Shown: positions 1 through 10,257 of the stretch, one piece after another
Position numbering within the stretch: position 1 is the stretch's first letter
Layout: every line of letters starts with the position of its first letter
NCBI RefSeq assembly: GCF_954871325.1
Contig: NC_088775.1
Location: 91,456,805 to 91,520,804 of the forward strand
DNA length: 64,000 bases
Direction of reading: 5' to 3'
From: Gordionus sp. m RMFG-2023
Lineage: Eukaryota > Nematomorpha > Gordioida > Chordodea > Parachordodidae
Made by a program: the position numbers and the translations under genes
The notes under the pieces: model-generated
Seen by the model: only the letters and a program-made list of their open reading frames with translations
Told to the model about the DNA's origin: nothing
Database searches by the model: none

Positions 1-528
1 ATTCGCAACTCAATACGACATTATTTGCTATAGCTGTTTAGCGTTTGGCCATTACGAGCTCTTATAAATTCAGTATTTTTTTTTCGAATATTTCCAGATT
101 ATTAATAAAATTTTAAATTATATCCTAGCAGAATATAACAGCCATTATTATTTCTATTTTATAATTTAAGATGGATCAAAATATTGGAAATCAATCTGGT
201 CTTATTTTAGTAACAAGGTTAAACTTTATATTCTTTTTAATTAAATTTATTAAAGAAAATCGAGAGCAGTGTTTTATTGCTTCTACATCCTCAATAGTAT
301 ATCACATATTCTTTTTTAATTTTTTTATCTTTAAATTAATTAAACTGGGTAGCCTCAAGATTAATTCTTTTCCGCTTTTTAATTTTTATGAACAGTAAAT
401 CTTATACGGACCATTTTTGATTTTTATAATTATTATTTATTAAATTTTTTGGTCAGTAAATTGATATAAATCAAACTAGGTAGTATCAACAACAAATCTT
501 ATACACTATTTAATTTTTATCATTCATC

Positions 529-770
529 AGCAACAGTAAATTCTATTTGATGCTTTTAATTTTTTACCCTAAATAAAATTTTAGAGACATACTTTCGACA
601 AAGAAAAGTCAAAATCATTATCAACTATTTAAAGGTAACATCATCATCAATAACAGTAAATTCTATTTTATGCTTTTAATTTTTTTACCCTTATAAAAAT
701 TTCAAATTTACGACATATTTTGGGCAAAGAAAAGACAACATCTTCATCATCAAATAAAAGGAGGTCACGT
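529..770. repeat. imperfect tandem repeat, two units of about 120 bp
   Basis: Both units run from AACAGTAAATTCTATTT through GATGCTTTTAATTTT and a TTTACCC block to a purine-rich AAAGAAAAG segment. Related, more decayed pieces (AGTAAATCTTATAC-like) occur at about 390 and 500, so the repeat once extended further left. Confidence 0.55.
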
Positions 771-1055
771 GGTGATATAATTTTAAAAATATTTAAAAAC
801 AGGCAAAATTTTTGATATTATAAATTTTATTTCATTATTGACTCTTTTTATATGGCCACAAATGCATGTGTCTTGAAACCCTAAGTTGACAACTTAAATT
901 ATAAAAAAAGTTTATATTTTCATATTTCGTATTTTAGTTTCCTATTTCTTTTCTCTTCTCTACATTCCTTTTCTCTTTTCTTTGCTTTTATAATTTATCA
1001 TCCATCTTCACGCTTTGAGGTGCATAAGTAGTTGAAGAACGGGAGCTCTGATGTT

Positions 1056-1220
1056 AATGATTGGGAATCATTTTTTTTCATACTCCTTTATATGATAATA
1101 GATTAATAATTATTTTCCCTTTATTTTTATGATTTAGGCTGATTTATCTATCATCAAATAAAGAGGTATTCAGATTCAACCGTCATTAATTTAATAATAT
1201 AATTCTGATTCCCCATCATT
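1056..1220. mobile_element. possible miniature inverted-repeat element
   Basis: AATGATTGGGAATCA at 1056-1070 faces TGATTCCCCATCATT at 1206-1220; they match as inverted repeats at 14 of 15 bases and enclose 165 bp with no coding potential. No clear target-site duplication is seen, so the class cannot be named. Confidence 0.35.
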
Positions 1221-1876
1221 CATGACTGGTTTTCTGCTCGTAATTTAAATTTATGAGAAAGCGAATGAATGTATATTAGATATTCAAATATTCAATTAAT
1301 TATATAGTGCTTTAGCGATTTTAAAAAAATATGATTTATTAAGTATAAAATATAAATTTTTGAATAAATTAAATTGCCTACCAATTAAGAGACCTCTTGG
1401 AGATTTCTGATCTATAAATTGAATAAAATAAAATTTACAATAATAATAATTTTATTCTTTGAATTATATGATTTGAAATTCAATATAATTGTTAAAATTT
1501 ATCTCTGAAATTTTTAAATGAATAACTATTTACTCTATTTTTTAAAATTTCTCCTAATAAGTCATAGAGTTATTATAATTAAATGGGAATTTTTTTAATG
1601 AATAAAATAAGTATACAAACTAATGTATCTAAAAACTATTCTTTTTCCCTTAAATTTAATATTTAGACAAATGAATGTATAATAATATTACATTTCAATG
1701 TGTGTTTAGAAGAAGACTCATAAATTATAACATTCTGGAAGTGCAAGAAAATTTCTATGAAGTATTCCAAGCTTTGATTCAAATTTGTCATTGTATATTG
1801 GTAGTTTTCCTATTTTATTTGAAAGAGAAAAAATAAAATAATTATCGTTTTATGAGAGATTCTTAAACTATATATT

Positions 1877-2148
1877 CTATAAAAAAAAATATGAAATAAA
1901 AACCGTTCCATTTTTGTATTGGACAAACTCCTCTTGAATAACTTCGCCAAGATTTTTTCCATCATCTAATATATGGACTCTAATGATGAAACTATCCATT
2001 TTAAAGTACGACGATTTGGGAGCTGAGAATTTTACCCTTACATTAAATATGCCATTTCTATTATTTCCTACTAGATCAAATTCAATATTTCTAAAACCAT
2101 GCATTGAATAAATTTCCATTTTACAGCACGTACTATTAGGTTTGAATG
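1877..2148 (-). CDS. last exon of a predicted small secreted protein gene
   Basis: Minus-strand exon of 272 nt that closes with a TAG at 1877-1879. The chosen acceptor is ...AAAACATAG just before 2148. It enters in phase 1, so a G from the previous exon makes an Ala codon, followed by 89 residues to the stop. The peptide starts FKPNSTCCK, has one Cys pair near its start, then a mixed hydrophobic/charged body (for example IIRVHILDDGKNLGEV) and a hydrophobic end. A nearer AG would enter in phase 2 and is less consistent with the upstream exon. I recognise no family. A signal-peptide exon in the matching phase lies 3 kb upstream at 5128-5185, which makes a small secreted protein the simplest reading. 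The gene model is inferred from splice signals and frame only. Confidence 0.5.
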
Positions 2149-2216
2149 CTATGTTTTTTTTTAAAAGTAGAATATGTGTAAATTTGTTTTAAAATCAAAG
2201 GGTATAATATTTGGTA

Positions 2217-2350
2217 GTATTAATGGCTCGTTTTGACACGGTTTTTATAAAACGGCTAACTCAATACATAAGTGGCTTAGGCATCCATTTGAAAACTCTC
2301 AAGGCCTATTGAGTTGGTTAAAAATCGGCTCAAATAGAGCAATATAATAA
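2217..2350. mobile_element. foldback miniature element, copy 1
   Basis: One end reads GGCTCGTTTTGACACGG and ...AAAACGGCTAAC; the other reads GGTTAAAAATCGGCTCAAAT and AGAGC. The ends are inverted relative to each other and match the ends of elements at 43156-43361 and 49904-50104. It is non-coding and shorter inside than the other two. Confidence 0.5.
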
Positions 2351-2360
2351 CACTAATAAT

Positions 2361-3010
2361 GTATTTTAATCGCTATATTAAATATATAAATTAAATCTTA
2401 TTTACCGTATTTTTCAACATAAATTCGACAGGTAATATATAATGTCTATTATTATTTAATATTTAATTTACTCATATTCTCTCGATTGGTCTCTAAATAA
2501 AATATTTTAAAATAAATAAAAATATTATCTTTCAATAATGACCAAAGAGGATTGAGAGTTTATTATGCTGCTTTGTATCTCAAATATACAAATATTATCT
2601 TTCAAATAGGGGGCGATTCTTTTATTGCATTAAATAACATATTTAAAAAATCTCTATCAAGTTTTATTTTATACAAGTCGGTATTTTAATCGCTATATTA
2701 AATAATATAAATTAAATCTTATTCACGGTATTTTTCAACATAAATTAGACTGATAAAATAAAATGTCAATTATTATTTAATATTGAATTTACTCGTAATC
2801 TTTGGATTGGTCTCTAAATAAAATATTTTAAAATTAATAAAAAATTAACTTTCAATTATGACCAAAGAGGATTGAGAGTTTATTATGCTGCTTTGTTTCT
2901 CAAATAAATAATTAATTACAAATATTATCTTTCAAATAGGGGGCGATTCTTTTATTTCATTAAATAACATATTTAAAAAATGTCTATCAAGTTTTATTCT
3001 ATACGAGTCT
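2361..3010. repeat. tandem duplication, two copies of about 320 bp
   Basis: The unit beginning GTATTTTAATCGCTATATTA starts at 2361 and again at 2681, and both units run through GACCAAAGAGGATTGAGAG and AATAGGGGGCGATTC. The copies differ by scattered substitutions and a few short indels. No coding frame is shared. Confidence 0.85.
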
Positions 3011-4724
3011 GTAGCAAACCAAGTTTGTTAACACTACAGTTCTAAACAAATTATAAGATTGTAAATGAATTAAGTACGAGCCTTTGCTTTTATGCAACAC
3101 ACAAATATAGGTTTTTTTTATTTTTATCATATCTATAATATAATTTTATAAATTTGGTTTAAGGTAAAGATAGAATATATACATCTATATATTCGTTAAA
3201 ATTATAAATCTTAATATAAATTAATATATTTAATCATATCATTACTATATATTCAAAATTTTTTATATATAATAAAAAAATTCATAAGTTAATATTGTTT
3301 TGAATATATTACGATATCCAAATTTGTAAAATATATGAATTTTCTCACATAAGCTTGATAGATCCCATACATTTTTCATTCAGTATTTTATTTTATTTTT
3401 CAAATTTTTATTACTGTTATCGAATCATTTATGTATTTTATAAAATTTTAAAAACAAAATTTCTATTTATTCTCTATGTCACTACTATATATTAAGAGTA
3501 GATTATGAGTAGTTTTTTTTTAAAAAAATATTTAGAGATATTTAATTTTAAGCTAATTATTTTAACAAAATTAAATCTTTTTTAGAATTAAATTTTATTA
3601 ATCTATTTTGGCTTGAATATTTATAATATTCTTTATTTATTCAATGATTAGGTTATTTTTAGGTATTAGGTTTATTAAATCAAAAAAATAAGGTTTTTAA
3701 TAAAATTTTTAGTTTCGAAAAATTTTTTTTTGGTGTAATAAATTATAATTTTTCATTGATTGTGTTTTAAATTTTAAATTTATGGGTGACATTCAAGTAT
3801 GAGAATGAATTAAAAGCAAAATTAAATTGACAAAACAAAAAATAATAAGTAAAAGCAAAATATTAGATTAAGAAATTATTAATCTACATAAAAATTTTAA
3901 AAGGGGTGTTAATCCTTAACTAATTTAAGCAGATCTAAGACTACACTGCCTTCTAAACAAAATTATTTAATCTGTATTAAATATGAATTCGAATAGAATA
4001 AAAATATAAGATGGCGGTCTAGCTAAACCTCAACATATTTAACCATTGAGAATGAATTCAGATATTTAAAGAAAATATAAATCTTGTTTATCTTATATAT
4101 AATAATAATAATAATATTGTAGTTGTTATCAAATATTTAGATTTTTTAAATATTTACTTGGAGTAGTTTTACCTATTTTTTTAAATAAATATAAAATACA
4201 ATCAATATAATATATAACAAGAATAAAAGATTAAGAATTATTTGATAATAATATAATAAATTTCATATAGCCACTAGAGGTAAAAATTTTAGCAATAAGA
4301 TAGAGACAGATTAATATTATATTGTATCTAAGATAAGTTCCATTAGTTTCTTTTCCAAATTGAAATATAAATAAACTAATTTTGTATAAATATAAAAAAA
4401 ATATTATATAATTATGATTAGTGTTGTACAAAAACCTCATATAAAAATAATTAGGAAGATTTAAGCCTAAAACAATATTATCTAAGAGTCTCACGATTTT
4501 GTACATAGATTGTAGAAAGGTTTATCTTCTTACAACGGACCATATAATTACGATAAAAAGTTATATCATTGTTTTATGTACATACATATCGTCTTATTAA
4601 TAATTATTTATATATTTTCACAAGTTTTTTTAAATTTTAGGGCTCGGCTAAGATATTAATTTTTTTTTAAAAAAAATCTTTCTATTTTATGGTCTAACCA
4701 TTAAAATTTTTGGTAGATAAAAGA
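3011..4724. other. AT-rich intron or spacer DNA
   Basis: No gene recognised. If the two-exon gene around it is real, this is intron. One 15-nt candidate exon is listed at 4158-4172. The 4231-4506 minus frame has chance-like composition. Confidence 0.5.
4158..4172 (-). CDS. candidate 15-nt micro-exon
   Basis: Minus strand: acceptor ...AAAAAATAG, then 15 nt, then donor GTAAATAT. In phase 1 it reads G-K-T-T-P with a trailing A that would join the next exon as Thr or Ala. It sits between the signal exon (5128-5185) and the last exon (1877-2148) and keeps frame whether used or skipped. Its ending ACTCCAA resembles the GCTCCAG ending of the micro-exons near 59.5 and 62.3 kb. A match this short can arise by chance. 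Confidence 0.28.
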
Positions 4725-4804
4725 AAAAAAGAAGGAAGGAAAGAAGGAAGGAAGGAAAGAAGGAAGGAAGGAAGGAAGGAAGGAAGGAAGGAAGGAAGGA
4801 AGGA

Positions 4805-4891
<87 letters not shown>

Positions 4892-4892
4892 T
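4725..4892. repeat. purine-strand tetranucleotide tract (GGAA)n then (GAAA)n
   Basis: About 75 bp of mostly GGAA/AGGA units with a few GAAA interruptions is followed by about 90 bp of GAAA units. All three long ORFs over it (PSFL, FLSF or KERK repeats) are products of the repeat and are not genes. Confidence 0.95.
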
Positions 4893-5127
4893 TTGAGAAA
4901 AATAGAATGAAGGAAGAAAGGAATTTGCTTTTTTAAAAACATCATAAAAATAACACAATTAAAAAAAATACAAATATAACAATGAAAAACCTTATACTAA
5001 ACAAAAAAAGGCTAAAATAAGATGTCATAGTTCAAAAGCTGTTAGGTATTGAAAAATATTATTAATTAAAATATAAGAATTTAGAAATTAATGATGTTAA
5101 TAAGAAAAATAATATATTTTTACTTAC

Positions 5128-5185
5128 CATCAAATTGGCATAGAGTCAGAATCAATAAGGAAATAGTCAATAGCAGTTTATTCAT
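5128..5185 (-). CDS. signal-peptide exon of a predicted small secreted protein gene
   Basis: Minus-strand ATG at 5185 opens 19 codons plus one base: MNKLLLTISLLILTLCQFD, then G at the exon edge, followed by a strong donor GTAAGTA. It has a short basic start, a leucine-rich hydrophobic core and a polar end, as expected of a signal peptide. The exon is exactly 58 nt and ends in phase 1. Three related exons (7498-7555, 15797-15854, 30028-30085) have the same length, phase and start (M-[N/I]-K-L-L-L). The likely last exon is 1877-2148 on the same strand. The cargo between them is uncertain. Confidence 0.6.
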
Positions 5186-5327
5186 TTTTTTAATAAGCCA
5201 AAATTTTTTTAATACCAAATTGTATAATTTTTAATTAATAGTTTAGTAATGAATAACACTTTTAACTTATTTATAATTATATTTTTTTAATCTTTAAAAA
5301 ATTAATAAAATTTATTTTTTAAATAAA
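5186..5327. other. 5' flank of the minus-strand gene
   Basis: AT-rich sequence upstream of the ATG at 5185. No clear TATA box or initiator can be separated from the base composition. Confidence 0.3.
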
Positions 5328-6770
5328 ATGTTTTGATGACTCGATTATATATTTTTTTAATTCTTATTATTGCTTTAAACTTTTATTTATTTAAAGAGAA
5401 AGATAAAAAAAAAATTTTGTTTGATTTCCAAGAAATTTGTTAACGTAAATGAGAAAAAAATATATGAATATTTACATAAGGAGAGAAAATTCTGGAAAAT
5501 AAATTTATCTAAAGTTGGCTCTATTTTGATTGGATTAAATTTTAAACATTTTGTATAATTTTTAAGAAAATGATATAAAAAAAATTATTATTCTAATCTC
5601 TCTTGGACTTAATTAGAAAAATTGATTTTTGAATAACAAAACCCTGGAAATGTATATAATTTATTTCTATTTTAAATAAATTTAACTTTTGAACATGGCA
5701 AATATGATCTAATAATTTATTTTCCGACTAATGTATATTGTCGTATGGAGAATAGGAATCCATGGGGATATTCGGAACCTCTTGATTTTAAATCCTTTAC
5801 CGAGGGCCATTTAAAAAATTTTTAAATTAGATTTAACCGAAATGTATTCTAGAATGTATCGAGTATTTACACTATAAATTTCAGCCGATTTCAGTCATAG
5901 ATATTTAGGTATTTTTTAAAATTTATATGAAAAATCCATACAAAAATTAATAGAAATTAGAAGTAGTTTTAAAGTTCATGACTCTGATTTATAGGGTAAA
6001 TACTATACACATGCTAGAATATATTTTCGCAAGGCCAAACTCTTGCTATCGCCATCTAACTATCTAAGCTTCATTTCTTCCATTAACCTTCCATTTTACA
6101 AGCTTCCTTTTTTTTATCCCCTCTCCTTTCCCGTAAACTCTTTTTCTACCCTTTATTTATTTTACCTTTTTAAAAAATTAATTATTTACTAATGCATTTT
6201 GACATCATATCATAACAGTAAATATTCAAATAAAGTAACCCATGACCGTCTCGGATTTCAAAATTTTTTAAATAGCCCTTGGTAAGGGATTTAAAAATCT
6301 AAAGATTCTAAATCCCCATACGACATATATATGATTTAAAATTTCCCAGGTCGAAGTTTAATTCATATTTATTTTATGACCTAATTTTTAAAAATGCTAT
6401 TTTAGGACTCTATCCTGGACTGTTAATGTTGTACTTAGTTTTTAAAAAATTATCTTATTCACAACTTTCCTCAATAATTACAGTCATCATTGTTTAACAT
6501 ATATAAATATATATTAATTTTATTACTAATGTTTTTTAATGATGGTTGTTATTATTTAAAATCACAATTGATGGATCTCAGAATTTGTACTTGTATTAAT
6601 TATTAATTCATTATTATTTTCAATATTATTTTAGAAAATAATTTTTTGATTTTAATCTTTATTTTATTATCCAGATATTTTAAGCATTTAGGAAGGATCA
6701 AATAAAAATTAATTTTTATTATATTGAATAACGATTAGTATTAATAATAATAATAATATATTCGATAATT

Positions 6771-6802
6771 TTATAAAACAATATCCTCTGGTAGAAAATT
6801 GG
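6771..6802 (-). CDS. candidate 32-nt last exon, left-arm copy
   Basis: Minus strand: acceptor ...CAATTATAG, then 2 + 30 nt. In phase 1 it reads A-N-F-L-P-E-D-I-V-L and stops at TAA. The spacer copy at 16578-16609 has the same length, phase and stop (A-T-F-L-P-E-D-F-V-L). It lies 0.7 kb downstream of the signal exon 7498-7555 on the same strand. The right-arm copy has a longer, out-of-phase version, so it may be a decayed exon or chance. Confidence 0.25.
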
Positions 6803-7497
6803 CTATAATTGGATAAAGGATTACGTATTAATAAATAAAAAATATTATATGGATAATAACTAGCTCTGTACGATTTAAGATTCTAATTAAATTGTCTTCC
6901 ATTAAATCTATATGCTACTACGTTAAAGTGAAAAATAGAAAACAAATTTTTTTAAACAATTTTTTAGTAATATTGATAAATTTTATCATAAAATTCCACA
7001 ATAGAATAGTGTCTGTCTAATGAAATATATTTTTCTTCTATTTTTAGACCTAACTTCTATTTTATTTTAAAAAAAACTAATTATTTTTTTTTGAGTAAGT
7101 CATATTAATGTTATACCTGATTTGGATTTTTAATATTTATTATTATGTCTCTGTTTGTTTTAGATTTTAAAATATATTTTTTATTTGAGACAATTTTTGC
7201 ATCCGTTTGGTTTTGGAAGATGGTTGATAATATGAAACCTCGGTATTATTGATATAATTTAAAAATATTGATTTTTTTAAAATAATATTACTATTAAAAG
7301 ACCCTAGCCAGACAGTATATATCCGCTGTTTCTAAATTCGGTTCAGGCTGACCTACGAGTCTGATAATTATAAAAAAAATTGAAAGCCCCTAATTTAAAT
7401 TTTAAATATTTAAAAGATTTTAAAGTTTATATAATTTTAAAAGAATAATAAAAATATGTTATGAATTATTTATGATATAAAAAAAATATTTATTTAC

Positions 7498-7555
7498 CAT
7501 TGATTTGGAATATGGTCAAAACCATAATAGAGAGAATCAATAGCAGTTTTATCAT
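7498..7555 (-). CDS. signal-peptide exon, left-arm copy
   Basis: Minus-strand ATG at 7555; 19 codons plus G, reading MIKLLLILSIMVLTIFQIN, then donor GTAAATAA. Length (58 nt) and phase (1) equal those of the exon at 5128-5185, and both open M-x-K-L-L-L and end in a polar residue plus G. The open frame survives here and in the spacer copy. No firm downstream exon is known; 6771-6802 is a weak candidate. It sits in the AT-rich tail that travels with the piggyBac remains, so it may be a duplicated gene fragment rather than a working gene. Confidence 0.45.
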
Positions 7556-8100
7556 TTTTAGAGATCGAATTTTAAATATTTTTTTTTTACCCAAACTAAA
7601 ATAATTAGTAAATATTTCAATTGATTCGTATAATAATATTTTCTTCAAAATTTAACAAAAAATATTTAAAAATTTTTTAATAACTAATATTATTAATTTT
7701 AATATTATTGCCTTTAACTCCAATTTATCTATAAAAAAAATTTTTTTTATTAAATTTTTTGCTTGAGTTTCTAAGAAAAGTGTTAATAATAAATGGAAAT
7801 AAAAAAAAATATTTACATAAAAAAGAGATATTTCGCAAAAAAATTTTTTTTATAAACATTTTTATTTGGTACGTCATTTTAATAGAATTAAATTTTATTT
7901 ATTTTTTTCCCCAGTTTCAATTTATCTCTTTTATATAATTTTTTGAAAAATTATATCGTTTCACGTCAGATATTGGGTGGGTCCCTATAAAGCTGCTCAT
8001 TAGATAAACGGAACGATTCCCAAACCATTTGATAACAGATAATTCGTGATCTCCGTTTTTTTAAACACAACTACCTTTCTTTCTTTAAATCTCTTGATCT

Positions 8101-8945
8101 CTCGGCAAAACGCAATTTTTGAGGCAATTTACCCTAACCGTTGATACACATTGTATTCTCCTTTGCGCTAATAACTAGTAAGTTTATGCTAGATAACCAC
8201 AAAGCATAAATTATAATTTTGATGAACCCAACTGCACAACCATGCGCAGAACTGAATTCCCACAAGTCCATATATCTGACATGCCTACGGCTTGGAATTC
8301 TTCCCCATATATATTTCATAGTTATAAATAATACCATCATTTCCACATAATAAAAAAATTTTAAACCCTTGTATTGTTTCATCTTACTTTGCCCCTTAAA
8401 ATGAACAACTTGCTCAGACGCATAGAATTTCTCTTAAGTGTAATTTCTTTTAAAATATCTTAGGTGGTATTTTATGAAGAACATCATACCCTTCCAAAAG
8501 AATATGCTTTCGTGTTGTCATTTAGGTAAAAACATGATTTTATGAACTCCCATCTTTTTTACTGACATAATATTAGCTAAATTCGCGATTCTGGTTATTA
8601 GCCGTTCAATATAAACGATGTCTTGATAGTTTTATAATGCTCATATTGAACAAAATTCCTATGAATTGTTTTAATTCATCTAACGATAAATTAAGGGGTC
8701 TGCTTATATCTTTTTGAATTGTATATAAATTAGAATGTAGTACTATTGTAGGAAGTATATTTCCCATTGAAGTAGCATATCGAATTTTTAATTTTATTAG
8801 CGAAGGGTAAACTGCCTTTCCAATCTGGGGCAACTCATGGGATATTAAAAGATTTCTATATATTTGTCCTGACAATACGTCATCTGGATGGCTTGAGTCA
8901 GAGTCATTGCTTTCAATATCCTAATCATCTGATTCAATTACCCCT
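8101..8945 (-). pseudogene. broken piggyBac transposase, left-arm copy
   Basis: Two minus-strand blocks carry recognisable transposase sequence. 8606-8875 reads IQKDISRPLNLSLDELKQF and then FIGILFNMSIIKLSRHRLY, the conserved start of the piggyBac DDE domain. 8134-8382 carries the later core (MMVLFITMKYIWGRIPSRR and the WEFSSAHGCAVG stretch). An acidic serine/aspartate-rich start lies near 8880-8945. Stops and frame changes separate the blocks, so it is a pseudogene. The family normally has about 600 residues; under half is visible. The terminal inverted repeats and TTAA target sites of the family are not evident. Confidence 0.8.
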
Positions 8946-9956
8946 AAAAATATTTATTATAGCATAGGAAATACTAAATTTACATACATTTTTTTTACGT
9001 CTTTAGATAATTAGAAGCCAAATTGTCCAATGAATTTTATTATCATTATAATTTCCCAATAATCCATTTTTATATATCAAAAACGCCAAAAACTCTCTAA
9101 TAAATTTTCTACAAATTCAAATCAAAATAATAATAATTTTGATTGACATTTTCTAATAAATATTACAATCTAGGACATGTCACCTCTATATGGGTCAATG
9201 ACATTCCTCACAATTAAATATAATATTTAATATATATTTAAAAAAATAAATATTTTAAAGAATATATTACAAATTGTTTTGAATAATAAGAGAATTTTTT
9301 TTTCATATCATATTCATAAAGATAAATATCTAATATCCAGTTGTCTACTTTTACTCTAATTATATAATCTTGAACTCGATCACTAGCTGTACCGATAATC
9401 ATCAGGTAATTGTGGGCTTGATTTGAATAACGATAGTCATCAAGTAATCGTTGGCGTTTATCATCTAATAAGAATCTCCTACATCATCTTCATGGTGATT
9501 AGTTTCTTTTTTTTAAAAAACCTTCTAAGCCATGACACGTGGTTTTATTCAAATGATTTTAGTAAAATAAATGTGTTCTTTTAACTGATAACATTTTAAT
9601 TCTTAAATTAAAATAGTTTTTATTGTTTAAGATAAATAAGACTTTTCTTCCAATATGTCATCCTTATCAAAATTTTGTTATCATCTATGATAACTGATAT
9701 TTCCTAATAAATTTTATTTTCACATGTTAGACCTTATCAAACATTACAAAAATTATATTAAAATACCAACTGCCTCTTTGGTGAATCAAACTGAAATATA
9801 TTGCCATTTTCAAATGTATCATGATCACTAAACCTGTATATACATTTTTGATTATTTTCCATTGGTCTGAAATAATTTTTTGACAAATGCAATCTTACCA
9901 TTCTCATTTTTGCATAAAATTTTCCATCTAATATGGAAAAAAAATGGTATTATTGG
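8946..9956. other. linker between piggyBac and Ty3 remains, left arm
   Basis: Non-coding AT-rich sequence; its reverse complement matches 27431-28389 in the right arm. Landmarks shared by both arms include GACATGTC next to CACCTCTATATGGGTC and a motif around GTAAAAGTAGACAACTGG. No gene is seen. Confidence 0.6.
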
Positions 9957-10257
9957 TGTTGCGTTATATACTTTTTGTTTTTAAATTCTTTTTGTTTTTG
10001 AATTTTTTATAATCTAATTTTTATTATTTATTATAATCTAATTTTTGTTATTTGTTATAATCTAATTTTATTTTATATACGGCGTAACCTTACTTTTTTA
10101 TATTATTTTACTTTTTTTTGTATTTCGTTTGTATTCTAATTTGGACTTATAAAAATGTATATATACGAAGTGTGAAATGAAAAAGAAGTTAGTTAATAAA
10201 ATATATTTTTACTGACTCGCACCTCGCGCCATATCGTTAGTCCCCTTATTCTTTTCA
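9957..10257 (+). mobile_element. solo LTR nested in the left arm
   Basis: A 301-bp insert begins TGTTGCGTTATATAC and ends TTATTCTTTTCA. It is missing from the same position in the right arm (near 27325), which serves as the empty site. Flanking ATTGG and ATAGG could be a slightly decayed 5-bp target duplication. Inside are a threefold TATAATCTAATTTT repeat, a TATA-like TATAAAAATG and an AATAAA signal in the order expected for U3-R-U5. It is probably a Ty3/gypsy-type LTR left by recombination; it is younger than the duplication. Confidence 0.65.

Larger units (their letters stand above)
1..1876. other. AT-rich intergenic DNA
   Basis: No convincing gene. The only long frame (171-398) is rich in F, I, K and N, as expected by chance in AT-rich DNA. 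The stretch holds a degraded tandem repeat (529-770) and a possible small inverted-repeat element (1056-1220), listed separately. Confidence 0.6.

Noticed and set aside
4694-4958. Three long ORFs with PSFL, FLSF or KERK repeats
   Set aside because: They translate the GGAA/GAAA tetranucleotide tract in several frames and have no other content.
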